This document shows positions 21,450-33,092 of a stretch of 64,000 bases of DNA, in pieces. This stretch comes from Triglochin maritima (taxonomy: Eukaryota > Streptophyta > Magnoliopsida > Alismatales > Juncaginaceae), in contig OY821782.1 in assembly GCA_963682175.1 (NCBI GenBank), positions 32,447,741 to 32,511,740 on the forward strand, written 5' to 3'. Made by a program: the position numbers and the translations under genes. Below the pieces are notes generated by a model that was not told the origin of the DNA, made no database searches, and saw nothing but the letters and a program-made list of their open reading frames with translations. The stretch's first letter is position 1. Every line of letters begins with the position of its first letter.

Positions 21450-22956
21450 TTAAAGTTGTATAAGATGCATGGTTTTCAATTTAGCATTGTATCCTAAACC
21501 ATGTTTTTGCAAAGATTGTCTTTGACTTCCTAATAACATGTTAAGCATCTTAGTTCCATGTGTGAATCTTTCTAAATCTTTTCTTAATTGCACATTGCAA
21601 GCTTGAAGATCTAGTTGTTCACAATCTATAGGTGTTACTTTTAATTTATCAAGATTTTCAAGTCTAGCAACCACATCATTCTTCTCATTCATGCATGTTT
21701 CAATTTGGCTTTGGAGATCTTTGATTAGCTTTCTAACATTCTTATTTTTATCACAAATGATCTCATATTGTTTAACTAAGTCATAGAATGCATTTTGAAG
21801 CTCATCATGTGTATAATTGTCGTTATTTGCATTAGAGTTTGAGCTATCACTATAATATGACTTAGTTGAGCATGAATGTGATATTCTAGAGTAAGAGTTA
21901 GAAGATACCTCACTTCCTTCATCTTCAATTGCCATGTAGCACATATGTGCATATTCCTTTGTTGATGAAGGTGCGGTTGATTTGGATGATGATGAAGACG
22001 ATGAATAGTCCCAAGTAGCCTTGTGAGCTTCCAACCTCTTCTCTTTTCTCTTACTCCTCTCCTTTTCTCTCATTCTCTCCCTTCTCTCATTTTTCTTTTC
22101 CCCTTCTCTTCTCTCATTTTCTCTCTCCTCCTTCTCCTTTTCTTTTTCTCTTTTCTCACTTCTTCTACCTCTTCTTTCATTCTTTTCTCCCTTATCCTTC
22201 TTGAGGTATTTGAAGAAGTCTTTTGCTAGGACTTCAATGTCCTCATCTTCTACACTCCTCCTTGGTTGCTCAATATTTGCATGTAATGACAAGAGGGTTT
22301 TGTTCCTTGAAGCTTCCTTCTCCTTTCGATGGTTGATTTAGAGTTCATACGCCATCAAGTTTCCAATTAATTCCTCCATCTTGAGTTGGGAAAAACCGTG
22401 TGCTTCTTCAATTTCAACCACCTTATCTTCCCAATCGTGGCTTAATGACCGGAGGAATTTCCTTGTCATCTCTCCTTCATTTAATCTTCTTCCAAGAACC
22501 AAAAGAGAGTTAGTGATATCGGTGAAGCGAGTGTTCATTTCGCTTATGTTTTCACCGATTTGCATAGAAAAAATCTTATATTTATGCATGGGGAGACTAA
22601 TGCGGGTTTCCTTAGTTTTGCTATCCCCCCATGATGCATTTGTAGTCTATACCAAATTTCATATGCATTTGTACACAACCTCTAATCCTATTATATTCAC
22701 CCTCATTAAGGCCATAATACAAGATGTTCATGATTTTCAAATTCATTTCGATTTCTTTCCTTTTGGGTCTTGTAAGTGAATCTAATTCATCTTCATTTGG
22801 GGGTGTGTATGAATTTTGGAGAAACATCCAATACTTAAGGTCATTTGAAATTAGGAATATTTTCATCCTATTCTTCCAATAATCATAATTTGACTCATTT
22901 AGCAAAGGAGGTCGAGTTGTGCATAATCCGTCTACATGATTAGATGTGCTAGTCAT
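21450..22956 (-). pseudogene. Sirevirus gag, frameshifted, zinc knuckle missing
   Basis: Starts at ATG 22956 (MTSTSNHVDGL), with the gag N-terminal motif LLNESNYDYWKNRMKIFL. After a shift near 22620 the UBN2-like part continues (22589-22338: NEGEMTRKFLRSLSHDWEDK). After a stop and shift near 22330 the C-terminal half (22292-21450) is open. Where a CCHC knuckle would be expected there is a long arginine/glutamate/lysine run encoded by a purine-rich stretch (about 22030-22200). A serine-rich segment, YAHMCYMAIEDEGSEVSS and a coiled-coil-like tail follow, as in other Sirevirus gags. Without the knuckle and with shifts it is unlikely to package RNA. Confidence 0.8.
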
Positions 22957-22995
22957 GCTAAAAATACGATTAAGTAATGAATTTAGCTCACAAGG

Positions 22996-23007
22996 CTCTG
23001 ATACCAA
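22996..23007 (-). other. Primer binding site, minus-strand Sirevirus
   Basis: GCTCTGATACCA on the plus strand is the complement of TGGTATCAGAGC. It lies one base inside the 5' LTR boundary at 23009. Confidence 0.9.
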
Positions 23008-23008
23008 C

Positions 23009-24531
23009 TGTAGGATCGTGTGGGTTGACAATACTAATCGCTTTTAATCCTAATTACCTACTTGTTTGATTTATCAAAGAAATGCAGCGGAATTAAATAC
23101 GAAACAAGCAAGTAGGGAAGAAATAAGCAAACCACAATGAGTCGGGGGATTTTTATAGAGGTTCGGCACCCCACCCGGGTCCTAGTCCTCTCTTGCAAGC
23201 TTCGCTCGGATCACTGAGTTTCGCTCACGACTTCACTAACCACTCCCTGTTCTGGGCCGGGAGAGAACGCTTTTACAATCTTCAAACTCGCGAACAACCC
23301 TCGCCGAGCTTGGCTACTCCTCTCACAATCTGAGAGGGATGCTTCGGGTTTTCACCGAAACCTTTACTTGACTTCGACAATAACAAACTTGAGTGGGACA
23401 ATCACTCTCTAAACTTGAGCACACTTGAGAAAGATAAGAATTGATCTTAAGTGTGGAAATTTGAGGCTTGGAGTGTTTGGGATGATCTCTCTAATGTAGG
23501 AGGCAAATATGTGTGGGAGAGGTGTTAAAATGTGTTTTACAACTCTTTATATAGGCATTAGAGAGAATAGATCTGTTGGGGTTGATTGGGTGAGTGTTGG
23601 TGTAGGATACACAAAACAGAAACTCGCATGACCCAATTCTGCCTAAATTCGGTCGACCGAATCGGGTAAGTCGTTCGACCGTTTGGTCAAATACGGTTTT
23701 GACTAAGGTTCACTTAAGTGATCGGTAGAACGGACTCAGGGAATAGTTCGACCGTTCTAGGATTTTTGGTCTCGGAAAATAGGATCGGTCGACCAAGGCA
23801 ATTTAGTGGTTCGACCGAAAAGGTCCAGGCACTTCTGGGTTTGGGAAGAATTGAGTTTCGGTCGACCGGGGTCAAAAAGACGTTCGACCGAATTAGTCCA
23901 GAGTGTTCAGGGCGACCAAGATATGTTGGATCGGTCGACCACTACAAAGGTTTCGGTCGACCGATTGTTTGATAGGTTTGGGTTTTTTGGGAAATCCGAC
24001 CGTTGTAGAAAAACGACAAATCAAACGGTCAAGTGACACGTGTGATCGGTCGACCTAAAAGTGTTGAACGGTCGACCGGTGTTAACATTAAATCTTGTAA
24101 CAGAATTAACAACTCAATCGGTCGAACGAAGAACTCGTTCCGATCAACCGATTTGGTCCAGACAGTTCAAGTCAGGTTTAAGTGTTTTCCGGTCTAAGTT
24201 TTTGGTGATCTATTTAAGTCCAAATGATGTGAAATTTCGTGTGTGACTTCTATAGGGAACCTAGTGTGTCTTTTAAGTTGATTTTAGTTCAGGTATGCTC
24301 AATTTACACAAGTTCCTAAGACTCAAAGAAAATACAAAATACATGTCTTCAAAAGAGCTTGATTACAAGTCTTGACTTGATTTTCCTTTTTTCCTTGAGT
24401 CTTGATCACCTGTAGATATTAGCACAAAATAATATATATACAATGCAATATGTGTGTTACTCTACATGATTACAATTAAGATGAGGTTGATTAAATCATC
24501 AAAACATAGATTAAGGCAAAAAAAGCCAACA
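23009..24531 (-). repeat. 5' LTR of the minus-strand Sirevirus
   Basis: 1523 bp with termini TGTAGG...CCAACA. Compared with 19249-20657 it carries about 100 extra bases and several point changes, many of them C/T or G/A in CpG context (for example CAGTCGACC in one copy against CGGTCGACC in the other), as expected from methylated LTRs. Confidence 0.9.
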
Positions 24532-25136
24532 TGTTTGTGGTGTTTTCAACTCGTTTGTCTTGATTCAATTTAAATCTAACAACGATGCCATAATTTTTCA
24601 CGCAAAAACCAAAAGAATCACATCAACTCACAACGGTGCCATAATTTTCCACGCAAATACATCAAAATCCCACTCTATCTTAATCTCTAACTATTTCAAA
24701 CACTATGCCTACCATTGTGATAGAAGTTCGAAGATTTTCCTCCTATGTTTCAATTCTAAAAGAACGAAATCTCCCGTATTGACTTAAGTAGAGGAGAATG
24801 ACCATGAATGTTCTCCTTTTTGAGTTTGTATTTTCATTTGTAGTTAGGAATTTGTTTTTTGAAATATGAGTCAAATTACATAAATACCCGTCTCCAATGC
24901 CGTCCTATTTTAGACATTTCCCAGGAATGGGTAAATTGCAGCCAAACCCCTCTCAAGTCTTACCCACATTCATTCTCCAAGACATCCGGCAACCCACTTA
25001 TCCCACCAAACAAGGAAGTCCATGTCCAAACCAAAACTCCTCAAATCATCCCAATTCCCAAACCAAAAGTACACCTACAGAGGGGAGAGAGAAGAATAGC
25101 CAAAACCAAAATCTTTTCTTCTTCTCTACTCTCCAA
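24532..25136 (+). promoter_or_regulatory. Upstream region and 5' leader of the SINAT gene
   Basis: Runs from the transposon edge to the SINAT ATG. ATAAATA at about 24880 is a possible TATA element, and a CT-rich leader (CTTTTCTTCTTCTCTACTC) precedes the ATG. Two copies of a CACAACGGTGCCATAATTTT-like phrase lie at about 24585 and 24630. The Sirevirus LTR end sits about 350 bp upstream of the TATA candidate. Confidence 0.35.
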
Positions 25137-28100
25137 ATGGACTTCGACAAGCTGCAGTGCGTGTCGACCAGCGACGACGAGGCGAAGTTCCAGAAGGTAG
25201 TGGGTCTGCCGACCACTAGCGTGCACGAGCTGCTCGACTGCCCCGTTTGTACCAATTCGATGTACCCTCCCATTCACCAGGTCGGTTCGGGGATTCCGAT
25301 TTTCGGGTCTTCTTTTGGTATTTCTGGGTTTGGGTTGTGATGTGGACGGATTTGGAGTCAAAATTAGTTTTATTTATTTATTTTATTTTTGGGTGGGTTT
25401 GTCGTTACAATGTGGAATTTGGGGTCAAATGTGGTTTTCTCTTTGTTGGGTTGCTGTTTGTTTTGTTGGTTGTTTGTAGGATTTCTGTGGGATAAGGTTT
25501 GGTTCTTTTGAGTTAGGTTTGAGATGTGGAATTTCGGGTCAAAATTTGAATTTTTTTTTTTTTGGGTTTGTGGTTGTAAAGTAAAATTTGTGGTCAAATG
25601 TTAAATTTTTTTTGTGTGTTGGATTGCTGCTTGTTTTGGGGATTTTGTGGGTTATGCTTTGGTTCTTTTTATGTGGTTTGTTTGAGATGTGGAATTTGGA
25701 GTCGAAATCGGATTTTTATTTTTTATTTTTTTGTGGGTTTGTGGTTGTAATGTGAATTCGGGGTCAAATGTGGATTTCTCTGTGTTCGGTTGCTGTTAGT
25801 TTTGTTGGTTGTTTGGAGGATTTTGTGGGTTGAGGTTTGGCTCTTTTGGGTTTGGATTGAGATGTGGAATTTGGCGGTCAAAATTTGAATTATTATTTTT
25901 GGTGAGTTCGTGGTTGGATTAAGGGTTTTTTTGGATTTGTGTTGGAAATTTGGATTGTTGAATTTGGTGTAAAATTTGGATTTTTGTTTGTTTGTTTGTT
26001 TGTGGGTTTGTGGTTGTAATGTGAAATTTTGGATCAAATGTGATTTTTTTTTGTGTTGGGTTGCTATTTGTTTTGTTGGTTGTTTAGAGTATTTTGTGGG
26101 TTAAGGTTTGGTTTTTGGGGATTGGTTTGAGATGTAGAATTTGAGGTCGAAATTGGATTCTTTTTTATGTGGGTTTCTGGTTGGATTAAGGCTTGGATTT
26201 TTTGGGTTTGGGTTGGAATGTCGATTTCGGGATCAAATGTGGATTTTTTGTGTTGGATTGCTGTTTGTTATGTTGGTTTTTGAGGGATTTTGTGGGTTTA
26301 GGTTTGGTATGGTTTGGTTTGGTTTGAGATGTGGATTTGGGGACAAAATTGGATTTTTTTTGTGGGTTTGTGGTTGGATTTTGTGGGTTTGGTTTTTTGG
26401 GGTTTGGGTTGGAGTGTTGAAATTGGGTCAAATTTGGAAATTTTTGTGGGTTTGTGGTTGGTTGTTTGTGTGTAAAAGATGGTCCTCGACTTTCGAATTG
26501 TTAAAGAACGTGGTTTACAGTTTGAAATAATCGAGACCAGACATCTAATCTTTGGGATCAAAATGGAAGCTTTTGTATTGTTTGGTGTCTGTCTGATTAG
26601 TAATGATGAAAACATTTTTCTGGGAAATTGTACTTTTGGTGGTTGGTTTGGTTAGGGTTGATGGGTTTGTCTGCAATCAGGGGTAGTGGTGATTTGGTGT
26701 AAAAGACGCAAATTTTTTGATCAAATTTCAGTTGGTTGATTGTGTTGGATATTGTCTTAGGTTTATGATGGAGATTGTTTTTTGGATTTGCTTAATTTAA
26801 ATGTTTGTTTGTTCCTTTATTTGATTGCTTAGCTGGTAGGTAACTTTTCAATGCGGTTTATTTAGGTCTGTTTTTGGCGGTAAAATTGTTTATAATGGTG
26901 TAGTTGGTAATGTGAGGATTATTCATGTTTCCATGTTTGGTTTTTAGATTCTCTCCTCTTTGTGTATTTTTATTGTGTTTGTTTTAGGGCTGCAGTATTT
27001 CGCTAGTTAGTTGCTGCTTTTGCCGTTTGTAATTATAGCCCATCATTAGTGGGCTTCGATTATGGTTACTGCAGGATCGATGGTGACCACTAATTTAATT
27101 TCTAATACAAAGAAAATGCAATGGAATTAACACAAACAAGTTAAGATTAGCAAACCACAAGAAGACTGGAGTTTTTTATAGATGTTTGGCACCCCAACCG
27201 GGTCTTAGTTCTTTCTCGCAAGTTCCGCTTGATCACCACGAGTCCTACTCACGACTTCACTAATCTTATATCTGTTCTGGGCCGAGATCAAGTTTTTATT
27301 ATCTAAGCTCGCGAACAACCTCGTGGAACATGATTCTTCCTCTCACGACCCGAGAAGACGACTTCCTCTGAAACAATATAACTCTCAAACACAAGGATGT
27401 TGGTGTTACATAATAATCTAACACTTAAGCACACTTGAGTAGGATAGGAGTGAAGAACACAAATAAGAAGTTTATGCTTTAGCGTGTGGAATTTGAACTT
27501 TTGAGTGAGAGATTTCTTTTTAATCAATAGGGCAATAAAGATTGTAAGAGATGTAAAACTAAAATTTGAATACCTATTTATAAGCCATAAGATCTGTATA
27601 ACCGTTAAGGCTAAAGACAAAAGAGATAAATAAACAACAGACAAAAGGAGCAAAAGTGATTTGTCAGTTGAATGTCTATCGGTCTGACCGTTGGTCACTT
27701 TGGTCTGACCGTTCACTTAAGTTGTAAGTAAATCGGTTGGACCAACACAATGTAAATTGAAAGTGTGTATACTAGATAGGAGATAATCGGTCAACCGTTA
27801 TGTCAAAAACGGTCGGACAATTTTTAAGAAAAGTTACTGTCCGATTTTGGGTCTGATTCAGTCGACCGCAATGTGTGGTCCGATCAACCTAAGGTCTGGA
27901 GTCCAAATTTGGTAACTACACAATTTTCAAAATAGCCGTTGGAGAATACGACAAGAAAATGACTCGAAATGAAAATTTGAAAATGAAAGAACGGCCGGAC
28001 GAAATTGTCAGAACAGTCGACCATTGTACCAAAGAGTTGTTGTTAGCAAATGGTTGGACAGAACTTATGTTTCGGTCAATCGATTTGCAAAGGCTAGCTG

Positions 28101-31100
28101 AAGTTGAGTTTGAGTGGTTTTCCGGTTAAGGTTTGGGTGACCTATTGAAGTCCAAATAATGTGAAACATTGTGTGTAACTTCTAGATAGAACCTAGAGTG
28201 AGTATGGATGAGTATCCTTACAAATATGCTCATGTTTACATATCTTCAAAAAATTGATTACATGTCTTGACTTGAATCGTTTTTCCTTGAGTTTTGATCA
28301 CATTTTGAGATAGAAATATGCAAAATACATTTACAATGCATGAACTGTGTTTGATCCAATTTGATTGTGATTAAAATTATGTTGATTAAATCATAAGAAT
28401 TAACATGATTAAGGCCTAAAACCAACAGTTAGTATTGGTTTGTGGTTTGGTGTCAATTTGTTGAGGAAGATGGACAGTTCTTTATTTTCTCATTCTGTTT
28501 GTTTTGATAGCAAAGATGTTTCCTACTATGGTGCTTGCTCAAGTAATTTATAATAGTGAGGATCTTTGATTGGCTTAAAATTTCAAGTTGATTGGATTAA
28601 ACAACCTTTGTTTAACAGATTGTTTGATTGATTTGTTCAATAGAAATTTTTATTGCCAGTCTGCAAAAAGAGTTGTTTTTGGATGACAGTGAAAATGTGT
28701 TTTTTGGTCCATAATCTTTTGGGTATCTATAAGCATTGGGAATGGCTTTAATATCTTTCATGTGCATTTGTTTTTCTCTAACTAATCTGGTTATGTTTAT
28801 TAAATTTCGTAATTTTGTTTGGCAAGTTTAGAAATGTATTAGATTGTAGGTAAGTTTGAGGATTGTAGTGGCTTCGAAGTGAGATTCTGAAATTCTTTGC
28901 TTATGTGGTCCACTGGGATGTGACTTGGTAGTTAATTTTCTCTGGGTGCAGTCCTTATGGTTCCTTTCTCTTTGAGGTGGTACTGAACAATTTGGTGATC
29001 TTGAAAGTTATACTTGGGTTTCATGCTCTTAGTTTATGTTGATTTAACTGGTTAGTTATTCACATTATGCAGTTTATTCTGGTAGCTTTATGATCCTGTG
29101 TTTGTGGGGTTGATAAGATTAACAGGGTGTTGTGCGTGTACTTTTTCGTCGCCTTCTTGTTGGCATACTTGTTTTTTCTGCAATATTCATGTAGAATATG
29201 TGCAATATTTTGTACCTTGACTAACAAGGACCTAGATGTTTCTGAGTTGAAATGTTTAAGCTGAAAAATTAAAATTGACATTGCTCAAAACTTAGATCCA
29301 TGTCTATTCAGTATTGACCAATTTCATTTTCCTACTAGCAACTTCTGTGGGTGTAGCTGATCAATATTTTTTTTTGTGATTATACAGAATAAATATACTA
29401 ATCAATGATTATGGTCACTGCTACAGTGCCACAATGGACACACGATATGTTCCACATGCAAAACAAGAGTGCACAACTGATGCCCTACGTGTAGACAAGA
29501 GCTCGGAGATATCAGATGCCTAGCACTGGAAAAGGTTGCCGAGTCGCTAGAACTTCCATGTAAATACTCCTCACTAGGTTGCCCTGAAATCTTCCCATAC
29601 TATAGTAAGCTCAAGCATGAGGCTCAGTGCAACTTCAGACCTTACAACTGCCCATATGCCGGATCTGAATGTTCCGTTGTCGGTGACATTCCATTTTTAG
29701 TTGCTCATTTGAGGGATGACCACAAAGTAGACATGCACACTGGAAGCACATTTAACCATCGATATGTCAAGTCCAATCCAAGAGAGGTGGAGAATGCCAC
29801 GTGGATGTTGACGGTAATTGACCAACTACTACACCTGATAAGTGATTTGTTTACTCTTTGGTGCCTTATGAAAACAAAGTAGTTTGAAGTTTGAACTTTA
29901 ATGGAACTTTGCATCCTTGAATGTTTTACATTTGTCTATGAATATACAAATCTAAGAATAATTTTTGACATGCCATAAGTAACCATTGACATGTTTCAAT
30001 TAAATAAGCAAGCATTGACACGCCATTAGAGAAAATTTTCTTGAATCCCAAAATATTATCCTGGATGCAAAGCTTTAAAATATAACCTGCAGAACTTTCT
30101 TGAACAATACCTGCAAAGCATATTACAATGTTGTTAATCTATTACAAAAATTCTCCTACAGGCTTATCAAATGGAAACAAAATATCAAACTTAGTGCCTT
30201 TATTAGTGTCCATCCGTTAATTGAGAAATTATGAAGATTAATTGGCCGGTGGGAAATCATTAGTGTTGAATCTTTAGGGTTTGACAGTTCAGGTGAGAAA
30301 TGTGCATTAATGTTTAGTTGTTGATAATGACATTTTCATAGTGTAGTTATGCTGAGGTCTTTTTCTTTTGAAAGTGTTTCCTATACTATTGCACCTATTC
30401 TAGATATGATCTATTTTGCTGCGGGTGTGATTTTTGTTCTTGATTGTTCTAACGCTAGACTTTTACCTAAGGGTGTCAATGGATGTTCGAAATTCGGAAA
30501 TTCGTTTGCGTCCGTCCGGTTCGAAAAATATTCGGTCTGAACAATATCCGATCCGAATAATATTCGATTCGTGTAATATTCGGGACATGCCAATGCGAAT
30601 ATGAATATTGATACACCCGATCCGAATAACATCCGATCTGAGATTGGATATATGTATTATAAGATCTGTATCCATATTTGTATCATATATTTATGAAATA
30701 CATTATTATACCTAGAAGTATTCATATTTCAACCTTGTGTGATTATATTTTGAATATATAATTTAAATATATTTATTCAAATAAAAAAACATCTATTAAT
30801 CACATTTATTCAAGTATTGAATATCGTTATCATTTTCAGAATACGGAGTTAGAAATTAAGATAAAGTAAATTAATATTTGAAACCAAATAAAGTTATAAA
30901 TATGACTATTTATAAGAATTTGTCCGAGTGAAAATGAAAAATGTTATAAGGTGATGAATTATGTTTACGGATGTGGATATTATCCGTATCCGTTCCGAAT
31001 CAGTCAAATATCCGAACGGATATAGACTTTTCATATATGCAAACAATCTGTATCTGAATCCCTAAATTTCATGCGGATACGAATATGGATATACATATAT

Positions 31101-31765
31101 CCGATCCGTTGACACTACTTTTACCAATTAGACTAGCTCTAGTTGGTGGTCAATATGTTATGGTAAGTGTAATTATGCTAATTACTTCAATAATTTTTCA
31201 TCTTTCAAATGGAATGTCTTCTAGTGCTTGACTTATATCTTCTTTTTGATTGGTAAGACTAATCCAATGTTGCACGGATACGGGATTTTGGAAAATTTGC
31301 CGGATCACCGCACCCATTTTTTAATGTTAGAATTTGTTATAGATCAAAAGTTGACGATGCTTCTCTAATCAAATCATTTTGATTATTTTTTCCCTTCCTT
31401 TCCAGGTTTTCAACTGTTTTGGGCAGTACTTTTGTTTACACTTTGAGGCTTTCCAACTCGGCATGGCTCCCGTTTACATGGCATTCTTGCGCTTCATGGG
31501 TGATGAGAGTGATGCAAGGAACTACAGTTACAGCCTCGAGGTTGGTGGTAATGGTCGAAAGCTGACATGGGAAAGTACACCTCGTAGCATCCGCGACAGC
31601 CACCGGAAGGTAAGGGACAGCCACGACGGACTGATAATTCAGAGGAACATGGCACTCTTTTTCTCTGGGGGTGACCGGAAAGAGCTCAAGTTGCGCGTCA
31701 CTGGACGAATATGGAAAGAACAGAACTCTGACTCCGGTGTGTGCATACCTAACCTATGTACCTGA
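25137..31765 (+). CDS. SINAT: SINAT-type E3 ubiquitin ligase, three exons, with an in-frame TGA
   Basis: Seven-in-absentia family RING E3, which attaches ubiquitin to target proteins and works as a dimer. Exons 25137-25280, 29427-29813 and 31406-31765 give 296 codons plus stop, the normal family length; all junctions are phase 0 with GT-AG borders. RING: CPVC at 35-38, CHNGHTICSTC at 49-59, CPTC at 67-70. The SIAH-type zinc finger follows (CKYSSLGC ... HEAQC ... HLRDDHKVDMH), then the TRAF-like substrate-binding half in exons 2 and 3 (YFCLHFEAFQLGMAPVYMAF, RKVRDSHDGLIIQRNMALFF). Codon 66 is TGA (29478-29480) where the family has arginine (CGA would need one C-to-T change). Everything else looks conserved, so this is a recent null allele, a very young pseudogene or a sequence error. 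Intron 1 is 4.1 kb and holds a tandem repeat and a solo LTR. Confidence 0.9.
25281..26480 (+). repeat. G/T-rich imperfect tandem repeat in SINAT intron 1
   Basis: About five to six diverged units of roughly 180-230 bp. Each repeats phrases such as GGTTTGAGATGTGGAATTTG, GGGTCAAAT, TGGGTTTGTGGTTG and GGTTGTTTGGAGGATTTTGT. The sense strand is almost devoid of C. It begins a few bases after the exon 1 donor. Confidence 0.8.
27070..28427 (-). repeat. Solo Sirevirus-type LTR in SINAT intron 1
   Basis: Termini TGCAGGATCG...CCAACA match the layout of the LTRs at 19249 and 23009, and the interior shares the GGCACCCCAACCGGGTC region and the end AAATCATAAGAATTAACATG. Flanks GTTAC and GTTAG differ in one base, a probable 5-bp target duplication. 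No internal element sequence is present, so this is a solo LTR formed by LTR-LTR recombination. It is antisense to the gene and more diverged than the other minus-strand copies. Confidence 0.85.
30468..31117. mobile_element. hAT-type non-autonomous element in SINAT intron 2
   Basis: 650 bp with inverted ends TAAGGGTGTCAATGG...CCGTTGACACTA and a perfect 8-bp target duplication CTTTTACC (30460-30467 and 31118-31125), the size expected for hAT. The interior is filled with ATTCGGAT/ATCCGAAT words in both orientations. No coding sequence. Confidence 0.85.
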
Positions 31766-32918
31766 TAGGGATTGGTGTGATATCCGACTCAATTACTTTA
31801 ATTTGGTTGAGTCTAAGCTCATGCTTTGCTAGTAGCCTCAAGTTAGAGAGAGCTGTAAAATGTATTGGAATTGGGAGTTTGTGGTTAATGACAAGTCACG
31901 GTTGCTTGGTTTTACCTTGATTGAGGTTAGTTATGTCACTTGTGTTGTACAAAACTTACTGCGATCTCTTGGCATGGTCGGAATGTTTTGAATGAAATTG
32001 CGTTCAAGTAAAGTACGTTCTTTTGAATGGAAATTGCTTTCAAGTAAAGATCTTCTGGAAATCGAAACGACCTAGACAAAAAGTAAGATTTATATTTTGC
32101 TATACCAAAAACTAACGTAATGATTAAAGCACAATCAACCCTTTGATTAACTTTGGGTCAAATAACATGGCTCTATGGTTTTTTGTTTTATATTACTTTA
32201 CTAGTAAATTTTGAGCATGATGAATCAAACACAAACTGTAGGTACAAGTCTTAATGGTTACTAAACGTAACTCCGTAAAAATATCATTGCATTTTTTTGG
32301 GGGTTGTTAATTTTTTTTTTCAAATTGCGTTCACACTATATTTTGCACTTTGCAGCATTTCTGAGAACCATTAAATATACAAAGTGGGATGATTAACTTG
32401 CAACAAACACTAAGCATGTCAAAGAGTTGAACTTGGGACGAGAAATCTTATCTCTCTCCATGTTACGATTGGACTACGTCTGTGTGAGTGATCACCTTTT
32501 AGTAATATCATCAAGACGGATTGGTTTAACCGAGTTGGCGGATTGAACATTTTTCTAGTCAAGGCACGATTTTGCTAGTTGGTGTCATCGTGCTAAATTG
32601 ATCCCGTTGAACAAGATAGTTGAGGGTCTAACAGCATTCAAAAAAACTGAAAGTGCATTTGGAAGCTGTATTTGTAAGGTCCATAGAAATTGCAATTGAT
32701 ATGATTCACATATCTCAAAAATTATAAATGACCATGTTACTCTAAAATGACAAATAAAAACTAGACTGCTAAATTTCATCCGTAAATTACTTAAATCGTC
32801 CGTGTCAATTACCGTTTTTTTCTTCTCTCATTTTTACTTATTTCTGCTCCCAATAGACCCTCTTCTTTTCATATTACAATAAAAAATAACCATAAAGAAT
32901 AAAATCATATTAGAAATG

Positions 32919-32955
32919 CGGGGGTGGCAGGGGTGGCAACCCCTGCGGGGGACGC
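32919..32955. repeat. GC-rich hairpin motif, copy 1
   Basis: Contains the stem GCAGGGG...CCCCTGC. A nearly identical 38-bp copy lies at 52397-52434, inside the Mutator-like element. It is probably part of a dispersed transposon family. Confidence 0.65.
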
Positions 32956-33092
32956 TAGAATATTGACTCGTTTACCTGTTTATTTATGTTTTGTATTTTT
33001 TTCCACCCAGTCACCACCGAAATCTTGCAACGGAACCTGAAATAATTTGAAATAATACATTGTATAAATTCAAGATTTAAAAAAAAGGTGTG

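Larger units (their letters stand above)
19249..24531 (-). mobile_element. Pol-less Sirevirus, minus strand
   Basis: Read on the minus strand: 5' LTR (24531-23009), primer site TGGTATCAGAGC (23007-22996), gag pieces (22956-21450), polypurine tracts (to 20658), 3' LTR (20657-19249). Protease, integrase, reverse transcriptase and RNase H are missing, so the internal part is only 2.35 kb and the element is non-autonomous. Flanks GGTTT and TGTTT differ by one base and are a probable target duplication. It lies in what looks like an intron of the decayed gene. Confidence 0.9.

Noticed and set aside
25723..26615. Long minus-strand frames rich in Asn, Lys, Pro and Thr in SINAT intron 1
   Set aside because: They arise from the C-poor G/T repeat read on its complement and have no family resemblance.
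29478..29480. Selenocysteine or programmed readthrough at the SINAT TGA
   Set aside because: Land plants lack selenocysteine insertion and the family has Arg here; a point mutation is simpler.
32919..32960. Helitron 3' end (hairpin followed by CTAG)
   Set aside because: CTAG is followed by A, not T, and the second copy at 52397 lacks CTAG after the hairpin.
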